Source: DASWJS01 sp036397035
Lineage (GTDB): Bacteria > Actinomycetota > AC-67
Reading direction: 5' to 3'
Assembly: GCA_036397035.1 (NCBI GenBank)
Contig: DASWJS010000023.1
Coordinates: 36,557-100,556 of the forward strand
Length of the DNA: 64,000 nt
Every line of letters starts with the position of its first letter. Positions within the stretch are counted from its first letter, which is position 1. The notes beneath the pieces are model-generated. The model was not told the DNA's origin. It was given only the letters and a program-made list of their open reading frames with translations, and made no database searches. Both the position numbers and the translations under genes were made by a program. Of the stretch, positions 52,801-59,442 are shown piece by piece.

Positions 52801-53927
52801 TCGACGCGAACGGCAACAAGGGCTACGGCGCCTCCGATCCCTTCACGATCGATTCGAGCCCGCCCGTCCTCGCGCTGACCGCGCCACGGACGAGCGATCG
52901 CTTCCTGCCGGCCGGCGAGGAGTTCGAGATCACCTGGACCGTGAGCGACGCTTCCATCGGCCAGGTGGCCGAGCCGATGACGATCGAGTACTCGCTGGAC
53001 AAGGGCAAGAACTGGTTCCCGATCAACGACGGCGCCTACGACAAGGCCGACGACGGCGCCGAGGACTGGACGGTGCCGCCCGGCCGCGGCTTCGGGATGT
53101 TCGTTCGCGTCACCGCCGTGGACGCGACCGGCGCGAGCACGGTGAAGAAGTCGGTCCAGCTCGCGCGGGGCGTCGCCGGATACGTCGCGCAATCGACCGG
53201 CACGTTGCACGCGTTCGGCTCGGCCGACGGCAGCGTGGACGAGCGCGTGCGCTCCACGCACTGGCTCTTCGGCGTCGCCATCAACGACGCGGGAACGAAG
53301 GGGTACACGATGGACGCGCGCGGCAACGTCTTCCCGTTCTCGGTCGGGGGCGCGTCGAAGCCGCCCTCCCAGTCGAAGCTCAACCTGAAGTGGGGATGGG
53401 CCCGCGACGTCGTCATGCGCACGGACTCCTCCGGCTACGTCCTGGACAAGAAGGGCGGCATCCACCGCTTCGGCGGCGCGCCCAAGGCCAAGCCGTCCAA
53501 GACCTGGGGCTCGTGCGGCTGCGCGGTTGCCCTGGCGCTGCTCGACAACGGCAAGGGCGGGTACGTCCTGGCCACCAACGGCAAGCTCTACCCGTTCAAA
53601 GTGGGCGGCAACGCCATGCCGAAGTCGATCGCCAAGCAGGCGTTCGTGTCGAAGGGAGACGTGCGCGACTTCGTCCTCAACGGCAACGAGAAGTCGGGGT
53701 ACGTCCTGCGCGCGACCGGCAAGATGATCCCGTTTGGTGGCGCGAGCGGCGTCAAGGCCTACGGCACCGGCTCGAGCAGGGACGCCCAAGCGCTCCTGCG
53801 CGTGACGAACACGGGCGGCTACTGGGTGGACCACCGGGGCAAGCTCTATCGCTACGGGGTCGCCGTCGGCGACCCGACGGGCACCGTCCTGGCGGCCCGT
53901 ACGGCTCGGGGCGCCGTCACCGTCTAG
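49887..53927 (+). CDS. Large secreted surface protein with Ig-like units and C-terminal propeller-type repeats
   Basis: 1346 residues. A signal peptide (residues 1-34, FRAATLAALASAAVVALLAF) is followed by four units, each beginning with a calcium-site-like run: DGDRDGKIDGIRVTF near 48, DGVLDAIKLTF near 316, DGDGDGKLDTIRATF near 445 and DTDLDGSIDRAVLTY near 550. Further Ig-like domains follow to about 1090. The last 250 residues hold six repeats of the form G-Y-V-L-D-x-x-G-x-I-x-x-F-G spaced about 42 residues apart. No sorting signal or transmembrane end is seen, so it may be secreted or bound to glycan. Flanked by ugd and uxs genes. Confidence 0.82.
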   Translation: MAVRTFRSTRFRAATLAALASAAVVALLAFGASAGYSSPLVTVQSAATLDGDRDGKIDGIRVTFNGPMDTTVTPEESDGASAGFLVDDYTITGFAWGSPANTLTISLAEGNAPDTAAQPEVTYVDGDGAQLKQSGTGLTLDPYGPTPATDGAGPVLLSLQVNDLPAAPNVFNLVGEYVLITWSEPATLSGATAADKWNNLEQGLVLNNDPATALCQDGGGLLSNTFNFPQPQGTANPFIETTATATWKIQYVTGSLGSSAGRAIPGVPLTCWLGVTSGTNIRDLASPSPNPAATQNEAVIKAYPSPVDAALATAATIDGRTGPADGVLDAIKLTFNQKVDDATVLARLGDFTVSSGATNAVIDTSSVDTGSTANDDTIYLRISGVSWGTGVTPTVAYAKPSDCTSSSGSGLKAIVPTGDPYRACVGSFDTPASDGAGPLLVSAITKDGDGDGKLDTIRATFGEEIGSAAEDGWTVGGAGATSATIVPGDATKVDIAFPEGGSGDTGTTPSLTYTSVANGKTADAAAIEVAPASVTPADKAAPRIVAPVIVKDTDLDGSIDRAVLTYSEPIVDPSAGTAAGFTVGGAGATGFAPGAGDDPGDETLTLAVDVPGTEPKEIAFNAGTLADAAGNATGTQLYAAPGVTDMAVPQAVIGASPSAPLPAGTATIAVDYSEPMDASVQPTVTVDGNAVSPIDDGDHTSGWLNIDDSVWEGEIEVGVEPLVCAVATGCAVQIMAVDGQDPAGLAQDAETLDTEVDTIAPAAPALGTFSQTVTDGESAPATTLNMFTQSISLAANFAAADAEGGYAEILVDGAALDPRAISPLIGPSDTSAVALSGFGDDAELQAAIDDAGSHTLTIVLYDDAGNQSDPSASSVSLDADYTPIDVSLTITDPDPLTLIAGGDPVSLAWDGDDVPADFDQVLLEYSNDGGTTWMTTDLAGAAPAEGMAIDGSDTWSAPSDDTSGARLRATTVDANGNKGYGASDPFTIDSSPPVLALTAPRTSDRFLPAGEEFEITWTVSDASIGQVAEPMTIEYSLDKGKNWFPINDGAYDKADDGAEDWTVPPGRGFGMFVRVTAVDATGASTVKKSVQLARGVAGYVAQSTGTLHAFGSADGSVDERVRSTHWLFGVAINDAGTKGYTMDARGNVFPFSVGGASKPPSQSKLNLKWGWARDVVMRTDSSGYVLDKKGGIHRFGGAPKAKPSKTWGSCGCAVALALLDNGKGGYVLATNGKLYPFKVGGNAMPKSIAKQAFVSKGDVRDFVLNGNEKSGYVLRATGKMIPFGGASGVKAYGTGSSRDAQALLRVTNTGGYWVDHRGKLYRYGVAVGDPTGTVLAARTARGAVTV

Positions 53928-53971
53928 CGTCGCAGCGTTCCGGACGCGACCCGCGCCGGTATCGTGAGGTC

Positions 53972-54907
53972 ATGCGCGTCGTCGTGACCGGAGGAGCAGG
54001 CTTCATCGGCTCGCACCTGTCGGCGCGGCTGCTCGACGAGGGCCACGACGTGGTCTGCTTGGACAACTTCCTGACGGGCCGTCGCGCCAACGTCGAGCGC
54101 CTGTCGGGCAGCCCTCGTTTCACCGCCTTCGACCGTGACGTGTCCAGCCCCGTTTTCGTCGACGGCGAGGTCGACGCGGTCCTGCACTTCGCGTCTCCGG
54201 CGTCCCCGGTCGATTACCTGCGCTACCCGATCCAAACGCTCAAAGTCGGCGCCGTCGGCACGTGGCACACGCTGGGACTCGCGCGAGCCAAGCGCGCGCG
54301 ATACCTGCTGGCGTCGACCTCGGAGGTCTACGGCGATCCCAAGGTGAACCCCCAGCCCGAGACCTACTGGGGACACGTCAACCCGATCGGGCCTCGCGGC
54401 GTCTACGACGAGGCGAAGCGTTACGCCGAGGCGATGACGATGGCCTACCACCGGTCGCACGGCATGGATACGCGAATCGTCCGGATCTTCAACACCTACG
54501 GGCCGGGCATGCGCGCCGACGACGGCCGCGCGATCCCCGAGTTCGTCACCTGCGCGCTGGACGGGAAGCCGCTCGTCGTGCACGGGGACGGAACCCAGAC
54601 GCGGAGCGTTTGCTACGTGGACGACCTCGTGGACGGGATCGTGCGGCTGATGATGCTGGACGGTCCGGTGTCCGACCCGGTCAACCTGGGCAACCCGACG
54701 GAGATGACGGTCCTGCGCCTCGCCGAGATCATTCGCGAGCTGTGCGGGAGCGATTCGGAGATCGCTTTCGGCCCGCGCCCGGAAGACGACCCGAACGTGC
54801 GATGTCCCGACATCGCCCGCGCCCGCGCCCTTCTGGGGTGGGAGCCGGCCGTCGCGCCCGACGTAGGGCTCGCGCGCACCGTCGAGTGGTTCCGCACCGC
54901 CCGCTGA
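53972..54907 (+). CDS. uxs: UDP-glucuronate decarboxylase (UDP-xylose synthase)
   Basis: 311 residues. VVVTGGAGFIGSHLSARLLD binds NAD, DAVLHFASPASPVDYLRYPI and LASTSEVYGDPKVNPQPETY with GVYDEAKRYAEAM are the signature of UXS enzymes, as are RIFNTYGPGMRADDGRAIPE and TRSVCYVDDLVDGI. It decarboxylates UDP-glucuronate (product of ugd) to UDP-xylose. TATCGT ends 6 bases before the ATG. The ATG is also preceded by gtgaggt, a weak ribosome-binding site. Confidence 0.9.
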   Translation: MRVVVTGGAGFIGSHLSARLLDEGHDVVCLDNFLTGRRANVERLSGSPRFTAFDRDVSSPVFVDGEVDAVLHFASPASPVDYLRYPIQTLKVGAVGTWHTLGLARAKRARYLLASTSEVYGDPKVNPQPETYWGHVNPIGPRGVYDEAKRYAEAMTMAYHRSHGMDTRIVRIFNTYGPGMRADDGRAIPEFVTCALDGKPLVVHGDGTQTRSVCYVDDLVDGIVRLMMLDGPVSDPVNLGNPTEMTVLRLAEIIRELCGSDSEIAFGPRPEDDPNVRCPDIARARALLGWEPAVAPDVGLARTVEWFRTAR

Positions 54908-54942
54908 GCCGGGCCGCCGCGGAGGTGTAGCGTGACGCCACC

Positions 54943-55557
54943 ATGCGGCTCGTCGCGTACCTGAGGATCAGGCCGGGCGACGCGCCCGCAGAGGTCGTCG
55001 AGGCTCGGATCAAACGCTGGGCCGCGCACCACGGCCACACGGTCGCGACGGTCAGGATCGACGCCGGCGCGAGCGCTGCCGACGAGGTTGAGGTTCGCTT
55101 CGGCATGGCCGAGGCGATCGACGACCTGCGCGAGCGGCGCGCGGAGAGCGTCGTGGTCGCCGGCCTCCCGACGCTGGCGCCGACGCTCGCCGGACAGGAG
55201 CTGTGGCGGCTGGAGATCGAACGGGCGGGCGGGACGCTCCATGCGCTCGACGAATCGGGGACGACGACACGCGATCGATCGCTGGTCCGGCAGGCCCTGG
55301 AGGAGGCGGCTGAGTTCCCCGGCATGGTGCGCGCGCTGCGGGCGCGCAAGCGGGCGGCCGCCGCGGGCGCCGATCGGGAGCGCGCCCTCATCGCCGGGAT
55401 CGAAGCCGAGCAGGCCACCGGACCGATCGAGCCTTCCGCCCCTCGCCGACGCATCCGACGCCTGCTGCGCCGCACGCCGCCGCTTGACCGGCCCTCTCCG
55501 GCTGGGACGACCGACAAGACGATCGAGCCCCCCGCGTCCGGGAGGCTGCGATCGTGA
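54943..55557 (+). CDS. Serine-recombinase-like protein lacking the catalytic serine
   Basis: 204 residues. The first 130 residues follow the resolvase N-terminal domain: AYLRIRPGDAP (normally Y-x-R-V-S), VVEARIKRWAAHHGHTVATV, MAEAIDDLRERRAESVVVAG, LPTLAPTLAGQELWRLEIER and GGTLHALDE. The position of the nucleophilic serine is occupied by arginine (R-I-R), so strand exchange is not expected. The C-terminal 70 residues are basic and Pro-rich; no helix-turn-helix is evident. A DNA-binding or regulatory role for a retired recombinase is possible. TAGCGT ends 9 bases before the ATG. Confidence 0.65.
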   Translation: MRLVAYLRIRPGDAPAEVVEARIKRWAAHHGHTVATVRIDAGASAADEVEVRFGMAEAIDDLRERRAESVVVAGLPTLAPTLAGQELWRLEIERAGGTLHALDESGTTTRDRSLVRQALEEAAEFPGMVRALRARKRAAAAGADRERALIAGIEAEQATGPIEPSAPRRRIRRLLRRTPPLDRPSPAGTTDKTIEPPASGRLRS

Positions 55558-55571
55558 TGGGGTCTGGTTGG

Positions 55572-55871
55572 TCAGGCGGCGGGGCGAAGCTCGACGACCG
55601 GCGCGACCGCCGTCGGCGCGAGTGCCGGGCGTGCGCGGCGGTGACCGCGGCGGCCGAGCGAGGCGATACCGGCGGCGAGCATCGCGACGCCGGCGCCGAT
55701 GCCCGCGGCTCCGTCGGGCAGGCCGAGCCCGAAGCCCAAGGCCGCATTCGCGAGCAGGAGCCCTCCGGCGGAGACGGCGGCGTCCACGCCGCACTCGAGC
55801 GACGTCCGCGCCATCCGGCGGCGCCGGCCGCGGCGGTACATCCGGTTCGCGTAGGCCGCTCGCGTGGTCAT
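55572..55871 (-). CDS. Small membrane protein of unknown function
   Basis: 99 residues from ATG 55871, which has AAGGAGCCAGGAG just upstream. A strongly basic N-terminus (YRRGRRRRMAR) is followed by one or two hydrophobic segments (about residues 32-70, SAGGLLLANAALGFGLGLPD) and a basic tail. No family recognised. It converges with the recombinase-like gene 14 bases away. The good ribosome-binding site and codon bias support it as real. Confidence 0.55.
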   Translation of the reverse strand: MTTRAAYANRMYRRGRRRRMARTSLECGVDAAVSAGGLLLANAALGFGLGLPDGAAGIGAGVAMLAAGIASLGRRGHRRARPALAPTAVAPVVELRPAA

Positions 55872-56114
55872 CTCCTGGCTCCTTCTCGTTCGTGCGTTCG
55901 GGTGTCCAAACGAGCACCCCGTTCGTCATCACATGGCCCGATCGGGTCATTTGTAGGGCTGGTTTCCGCTGCGCCCGACGGGTACGCTGCCCGAGCCGAC
56001 CGGCCCGAACTGGTGGGCAATGTCACACCGGCATGCGTAGAAATGGCTAGGAGTCTCGTGCTGAGATGCCCGAATTCGCCCTGAAAAGCGAGGAAAAAAC
56101 TTCGACCCGAGGGG

Positions 56115-56142
56115 TTGACGCGGGACGGTTCTCTGCCATAAT
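56115..56142 (+). promoter_or_regulatory. Sigma-A type promoter
   Basis: TTGACG (56115-56120), a 16-base spacer and CATAAT (56137-56142), one of the best consensus matches in the window. A transcript would start near 56149. No open reading frame follows before the terminator at 56181, so it drives either a short RNA or, by read-through, the BldC-like gene at 56435. Confidence 0.65.
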
Positions 56143-56148
56143 CGGTAC

Positions 56149-56203
56149 AACGCAACGACTGTGACAAGGCAGTAGACGGGCGCCCGGGACTCCCGGGCGT
56201 TTT
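56149..56203 (+). ncRNA. Candidate small RNA or attenuated leader
   Basis: Bounded by the promoter at 56115-56142 and the hairpin with T-run at 56181-56203, giving a transcript of about 55 nt. It has no coding potential. It may be a stand-alone small RNA or the attenuated leader of the BldC-like gene, with further terminator-like hairpins downstream at 56291 and 56330. Confidence 0.4.
56181..56203 (+). terminator. Intrinsic terminator
   Basis: CGCCCGGG (56181-56188), loop ACT, CCCGGGCG (56192-56199), then TTTT. Perfect 8-base GC stem directly followed by a short T-run. It lies only about 40 bases behind a good promoter. Confidence 0.65.
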
Positions 56204-56290
56204 GCGTTCTCGGGACCGCGCCCTCCGCGATCGACACCCCTCGCGATCGGCAGCGCGTTTCCAGCGCCCAGGCGCATCTTCGACCTTTTC

Positions 56291-56326
56291 GAAAGGCCGG
56301 ACGAGCAGTCCGGCCTTTCTGCTTTT
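56291..56326 (+). terminator. Intrinsic terminator, perfect 12-base stem
   Basis: GAAAGGCCGGAC (56291-56302), loop GAGCA, GTCCGGCCTTTC (56308-56319), then TGCTTTT. A second strong terminator before the BldC-like gene; either it insulates that gene or it acts as an attenuator for read-through from 56149. Confidence 0.65.
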
Positions 56327-56434
56327 CCTCCTCGGAACCGCCGAGGGGGCCGTGCGCGACGACCCGTCGCGTGCTCACCACGCTCGCGGACGCGAGCGCA
56401 GCCGCCCCACCAAGGGCAGAAAGGATGGACGATC

Positions 56435-56746
56435 ATGTCCAAGACTCCGTACACGAGCGGAACCCGCGAGCGTCTGATCGAGCGGCTCCGCCGGCAGGCA
56501 GTGGCGATGCAGAACGGCTACCGCCGTGAGGACGCCTTGCTGACCACCGGCGAGGTCGCCATGCTCTTCCGGGTCTCCCACCGCGCCGTGCGCTGCTGGG
56601 CCGACGCCGGCAAGCTCCCCTACATCCGCACGCTCGGCGGCCACCGCCGGTTCCTGGCGAGCGCGGTGTGGGAGGCGCTCCGCGACGTCGTTCCCGACGT
56701 CGCCGAAACGCGGCCTCCCCGCGACGGCATCGCGGTCGCGCAGTAG
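56435..56746 (+). CDS. BldC/MerR-like DNA-binding protein
   Basis: 103 residues behind gaaaggat. The central part LLTTGEVAMLFRVSHRAVRC followed by WADAGKLPYIRTLGGHRRF is the winged helix-turn-helix of BldC-type proteins and excisionases, small MerR relatives that bind direct repeats in long head-to-tail arrays and control development in Streptomyces. An N-terminal helical part (residues 1-33) and a short tail flank it. It probably regulates the adjacent polysaccharide operon; this is inferred from position. A perfect terminator hairpin follows at 56857. Confidence 0.8.
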   Translation: MSKTPYTSGTRERLIERLRRQAVAMQNGYRREDALLTTGEVAMLFRVSHRAVRCWADAGKLPYIRTLGGHRRFLASAVWEALRDVVPDVAETRPPRDGIAVAQ

Positions 56747-56856
56747 CGCGGTCGAAGGCGGTTTCGGAACGCCCGACAGGTCCGACATCGGCATCGAGAA
56801 ACACCGCCCGATTCGTCGAGCCTCGTCATGGTTCTCACCGCTTCGCACACATAAAA

Positions 56857-56900
56857 AAGCGGCTCTGACCTGCAACGTCGGTCAGAGCCGCTTCGTTGTT
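56857..56900. terminator. Bidirectional intrinsic terminator, perfect 14-base stem
   Basis: AAGCGGCTCTGACC (56857-56870), a 9-base loop, GGTCAGAGCCGCTT (56880-56893), then CGTTGTTT. A run of A residues (56853-56858) on the left side would serve as T-run for the other strand. It ends the BldC-like transcription unit, about 110 bases after its stop. Confidence 0.75.
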
Positions 56901-56939
56901 TCCAGGGAACGCACCACGGACAAGACGAAGGAAAAAGCG

Positions 56940-57311
56940 ATGTTCGAAACGGCGGGCCAGGTGGTCAAAGCACTCAAGGCGTTCCGCGATTACTACCACC
57001 CCAAGGCGAGCGGGATCGTCCTTCGCAGCGGCAAGGCGTCCGGCGTGAACGCCGAACCGTTCGGCGGCGGCTTCCTCAACTCGATCGAGCAGCGCGCGCA
57101 GTTGATGAGCCGCCTCGCGGCGCTCGGCGAACGCGAACGGGCGCTGCTGACGATGTGGTACGTGATGGACCAGCCCGTGCGCCACGTCTGCGAAGCGCTT
57201 TCGGTGAGCCGCTCGCAGGCGTACCGGCTTCGCGACCGGGCACTGAGCGAGATGATCTCCGACGACCAAGACGCGGACGCACCGGCGGCCCTTGCCCCCG
57301 CATTCGCATAG
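56940..57311 (+). CDS. Sigma-70 region-4-like helix-turn-helix protein
   Basis: 123 residues, ATG behind gaaggaaa. The N-terminal half has no clear family (VVKALKAFRDYYHPKASGIV). The C-terminal half RLAALGERERALLTMWYVMD, with VRHVCEALSVSRSQAYRLRD after it, is a sigma region-4 or LuxR-type helix-turn-helix as in small sigma-like activators (phage ArpU/SigO type). A core-binding region 2 is absent, so it is more likely a DNA-binding regulator than a complete sigma factor. It precedes the wzz-like gene by 151 bases that hold a G-quadruplex motif and hairpins. Confidence 0.65.
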   Translation: MFETAGQVVKALKAFRDYYHPKASGIVLRSGKASGVNAEPFGGGFLNSIEQRAQLMSRLAALGERERALLTMWYVMDQPVRHVCEALSVSRSQAYRLRDRALSEMISDDQDADAPAALAPAFA

Positions 57312-57340
57312 ACCAGGAAACGACCCGACGCAGATGCCAA

Positions 57341-57358
57341 CCCTCCTCCCTCCCTCCC
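57341..57358 (-). other. G-quadruplex motif on the minus strand (C-tract on the plus strand)
   Basis: The plus strand reads CCCTCCTCCCTCCCTCCC; the minus strand is thus four GGG tracts separated by A, A and AGGA, fitting the G3N1-7 rule. It lies in the leader of the wzz-like gene, on the template strand. In the RNA the same run has several CCUCC copies that could pair with a ribosome-binding site. It is enclosed by the inverted repeat CCGACGCAG (57325-57333) / CTGCGTCGG (57368-57376). Confidence 0.5.
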
Positions 57359-57380
57359 TCCTGGACCCTGCGTCGGTCCG

Positions 57381-57409
57381 CTGCCCCCGAACGAGATGTT
57401 CGGGGGCAG
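57381..57409 (+). promoter_or_regulatory. Perfect 12-base hairpin in the leader of the wzz-like gene
   Basis: CTGCCCCCGAAC (57381-57392), loop GAGAT, GTTCGGGGGCAG (57398-57409). No T-run follows, so it is not a normal intrinsic terminator. The loop-closing pattern AAC-GAGAT-GTT resembles GAC-GAGCA-GTC in the terminator at 56291. It may be an operator for a dimeric protein or an mRNA structure controlling the polysaccharide operon. Confidence 0.5.
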
Positions 57410-57462
57410 CTCGAACCCTTCGAGCGCCGTAGGAACCCGGCAACGCGAGGAACGGAAGAACA

Positions 57463-59442
57463 GTGGAACCGAAAGACTTCGCACGAGTCCTCCTTCGGAG
57501 GAAGAAGTCGATCGTGGTCGCCGTCGTCGTGGCGGTGGCCTCTACTGCGTTCTTCTCGATGAAGAAGACCCCGATCTACACGGCCGTGTGCAAGATCGCC
57601 TTCGAGGCGACCGCCTACGACCCGACGGACCCCAACTCCAAGGCCTTCAACAACATCGGCGGCCTTCCCGACCATGCGGAGTTCATCAAGAGCCCGGAGG
57701 TCGGCATGCGCGCCGCCGAGATCCTGGATCTCCCCGCGAGCGAGGTCGTGGGCCACATCGCCGACGTGCAACTGCTGGAAGGCGGCCAGACCTTCGTCCT
57801 GACGGCGTCCTCCTCGCCCGAGCCCACCTCACGGGGCTGGGCGCGGTACGCCGAGAAGCCCGGGATGCGCTCGGCGGACATCTGCAACACGCACATGCAG
57901 GCCTACCGCGAAGCCAACCTCGACGCAGCCGAGGCGTGGTACCGCAAGCTCCTGAAGGACAAGAAGGCGCAGCGGACGGCGTTGCGACGCACCGTCGAAC
58001 GGAAGGTCGCCGAGTTCGCCGCGAGCGGCGAAACGGAAGTCATCGCCGCCTTCGAGCGCGACCAGGCTCTCTACGACCTTCAGGAGGTCTCGGGCAAGGT
58101 CAACGCACTCGAGAACGTGATCGAAAACGGGATCGACGGCGGCGGACGAATCGTCGAGACGTCCGGCGGCGGCGTGAAGCAAGGCGGTAACCTTCGCAGC
58201 GACATGACGCTGGGCCTGATCGTCGGGCTGCTGTTCGGCATCGGCTGGGCGATGGTGCGCGAGTACATGGACGACACGGTGCGCGACAAGGAGTCGGCGC
58301 AGCGCGAGCTGGGGATCCCGGTGCTCGCCGCGCTGCCGACGGTGGACTCGATCGACGGGCTCGACGAGCCCTCGACCGGCACGATCGAAGCCGCGCGCAA
58401 CCTTCGCTCGACGCTGTCTTCGCTCGGCTTCCCCCACGACAAGCGCATGCTCGTCGTCACCAGCACGCTGACGAAGCGCCGTTCGACGACGCTCGCGAGC
58501 CTCGCGGCGGCCGTCGCCGAGTCGGGCCGCAGCGTCCTTGTGATCGGAAGCGACCTTCGTTCGTGCCGCACGCACGAGGCGTTCGGCATCGCCAACACGG
58601 TCGGGCTCGCCAACGTGATCCGCGGCCAGGTGCCCTTCGAAAAGGCGATCCGGCCCGCGCCCGGCATCGAAGGCGTCTACGTGATGCCGAGCGGCCCGGT
58701 CATCGGGAACCCCGGCGAGCTGCTGTCCAGCGAGGCGATGGCGCTGACGTTGCGGCGAGCCGTGCGCTGGGCCGACGTCGTGCTGCTCGACGCGCCTCCG
58801 GTGCTCGCGGCCGCGGACTCTTCGATCCTGGGCGCCTATGCCGATGGTGTGCTGCTCGTCGTCTCGGCGGGCCAGACCAATCGCGCACAGGCGTCCGAAG
58901 CCAAGGAACAACTGGTCGCCGCGGGCGCGCGCGTCCTGGGCGCGGTGCTCGTCGGCAGCCCCGAGCAGGACAAGGTCGAGGACCTCCACGACGAGTTCGG
59001 CGGGGGCTTCGGGTCCTGGGGCGGCTACGGCTCCGGGCCGGTCGAGGGCGTCTACGGCGGAGAGATGTACAACGAGGATTGGTCGCAGGGTAGTGTCCTG
59101 ACGATGACCGCCTACGCCGACGCACGGCCGTCGCGCCCGCGCTCGCAGCCGGCCAAGAAGACCGCGGCCTCGCGCGCCGGCCAGCGCTCGCGCGCAGAGC
59201 GCGGCCCGGTCGTCCCCAAGGCAGGCGTGCGAACGGCTCGCGCGAACGGCTCCCGCGCGAACGGCTCGTCGGCTCGCGCGGCCTCGCCGAAGCGCAAGAC
59301 GACCTCGAGCGCGAGCAAGACGGCCGCGAGCAAGACGGCCGCGCGCGGCTCGACCGCAAAGCGCACGACCACCGCGCGCGCGCGCACCGCCGCGAAGCCG
59401 CGGACGTCGGGCACGCGGAGCGCCTCTCGAACCCGGCGCTGA
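57463..59442 (+). CDS. Wzz / tyrosine-kinase-like polysaccharide copolymerase with degenerate P-loop and basic tail
   Basis: 659 residues from GTG 57463. Membrane helix 1 (about 15-33) and helix 2 (about 248-264) enclose an extracytoplasmic Wzz region with a coiled coil. The cytoplasmic part resembles bacterial tyrosine kinases, but the Walker A (334-343) reads STLTKRRSTT, with arginine for the conserved lysine and no glycines, and the Walker A' reads GSDLRSC; Walker B VVLLDAPPVL is kept. After a Gly/Tyr-rich part (GSWGGYGSGPVEGVYGGEMY) comes a histone-H1-like Ala/Lys/Arg/Ser/Thr tail of about 110 residues. It controls glycan chain length; kinase activity is doubtful. Confidence 0.82.
   Translation: MEPKDFARVLLRRKKSIVVAVVVAVASTAFFSMKKTPIYTAVCKIAFEATAYDPTDPNSKAFNNIGGLPDHAEFIKSPEVGMRAAEILDLPASEVVGHIADVQLLEGGQTFVLTASSSPEPTSRGWARYAEKPGMRSADICNTHMQAYREANLDAAEAWYRKLLKDKKAQRTALRRTVERKVAEFAASGETEVIAAFERDQALYDLQEVSGKVNALENVIENGIDGGGRIVETSGGGVKQGGNLRSDMTLGLIVGLLFGIGWAMVREYMDDTVRDKESAQRELGIPVLAALPTVDSIDGLDEPSTGTIEAARNLRSTLSSLGFPHDKRMLVVTSTLTKRRSTTLASLAAAVAESGRSVLVIGSDLRSCRTHEAFGIANTVGLANVIRGQVPFEKAIRPAPGIEGVYVMPSGPVIGNPGELLSSEAMALTLRRAVRWADVVLLDAPPVLAAADSSILGAYADGVLLVVSAGQTNRAQASEAKEQLVAAGARVLGAVLVGSPEQDKVEDLHDEFGGGFGSWGGYGSGPVEGVYGGEMYNEDWSQGSVLTMTAYADARPSRPRSQPAKKTAASRAGQRSRAERGPVVPKAGVRTARANGSRANGSSARAASPKRKTTSSASKTAASKTAARGSTAKRTTTARARTAAKPRTSGTRSASRTRR

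Larger units (their letters stand above)
55872..56434. other. Long intergenic region with promoter and hairpins
   Basis: This 563-base stretch is the longest gap in the window. No convincing open reading frame is present on either strand. From 55872 to 56110 nothing specific is seen. From 56113 onward come a sigma-A type promoter, two intrinsic terminators and a third hairpin (CCTCGG 56330-56335 with CCGAGG 56341-56346), before the ribosome-binding site of the BldC-like gene. It is less GC-rich than its flanks around 56030-56160. Confidence 0.6.

Noticed and set aside
49722..53834. Open frame of 1370 codons on the minus strand opposite the surface protein gene
   Set aside because: It is a mirror of high-GC codon bias: Arg/His/Asp/Val-rich low-complexity sequence with no domain, whereas the plus strand has a signal peptide, repeats and a ribosome-binding site.
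57429..57462. Terminator after the sigma-like gene at the 57381 hairpin
   Set aside because: The stem is perfect, but no T-run follows; it is listed as a regulatory hairpin instead.
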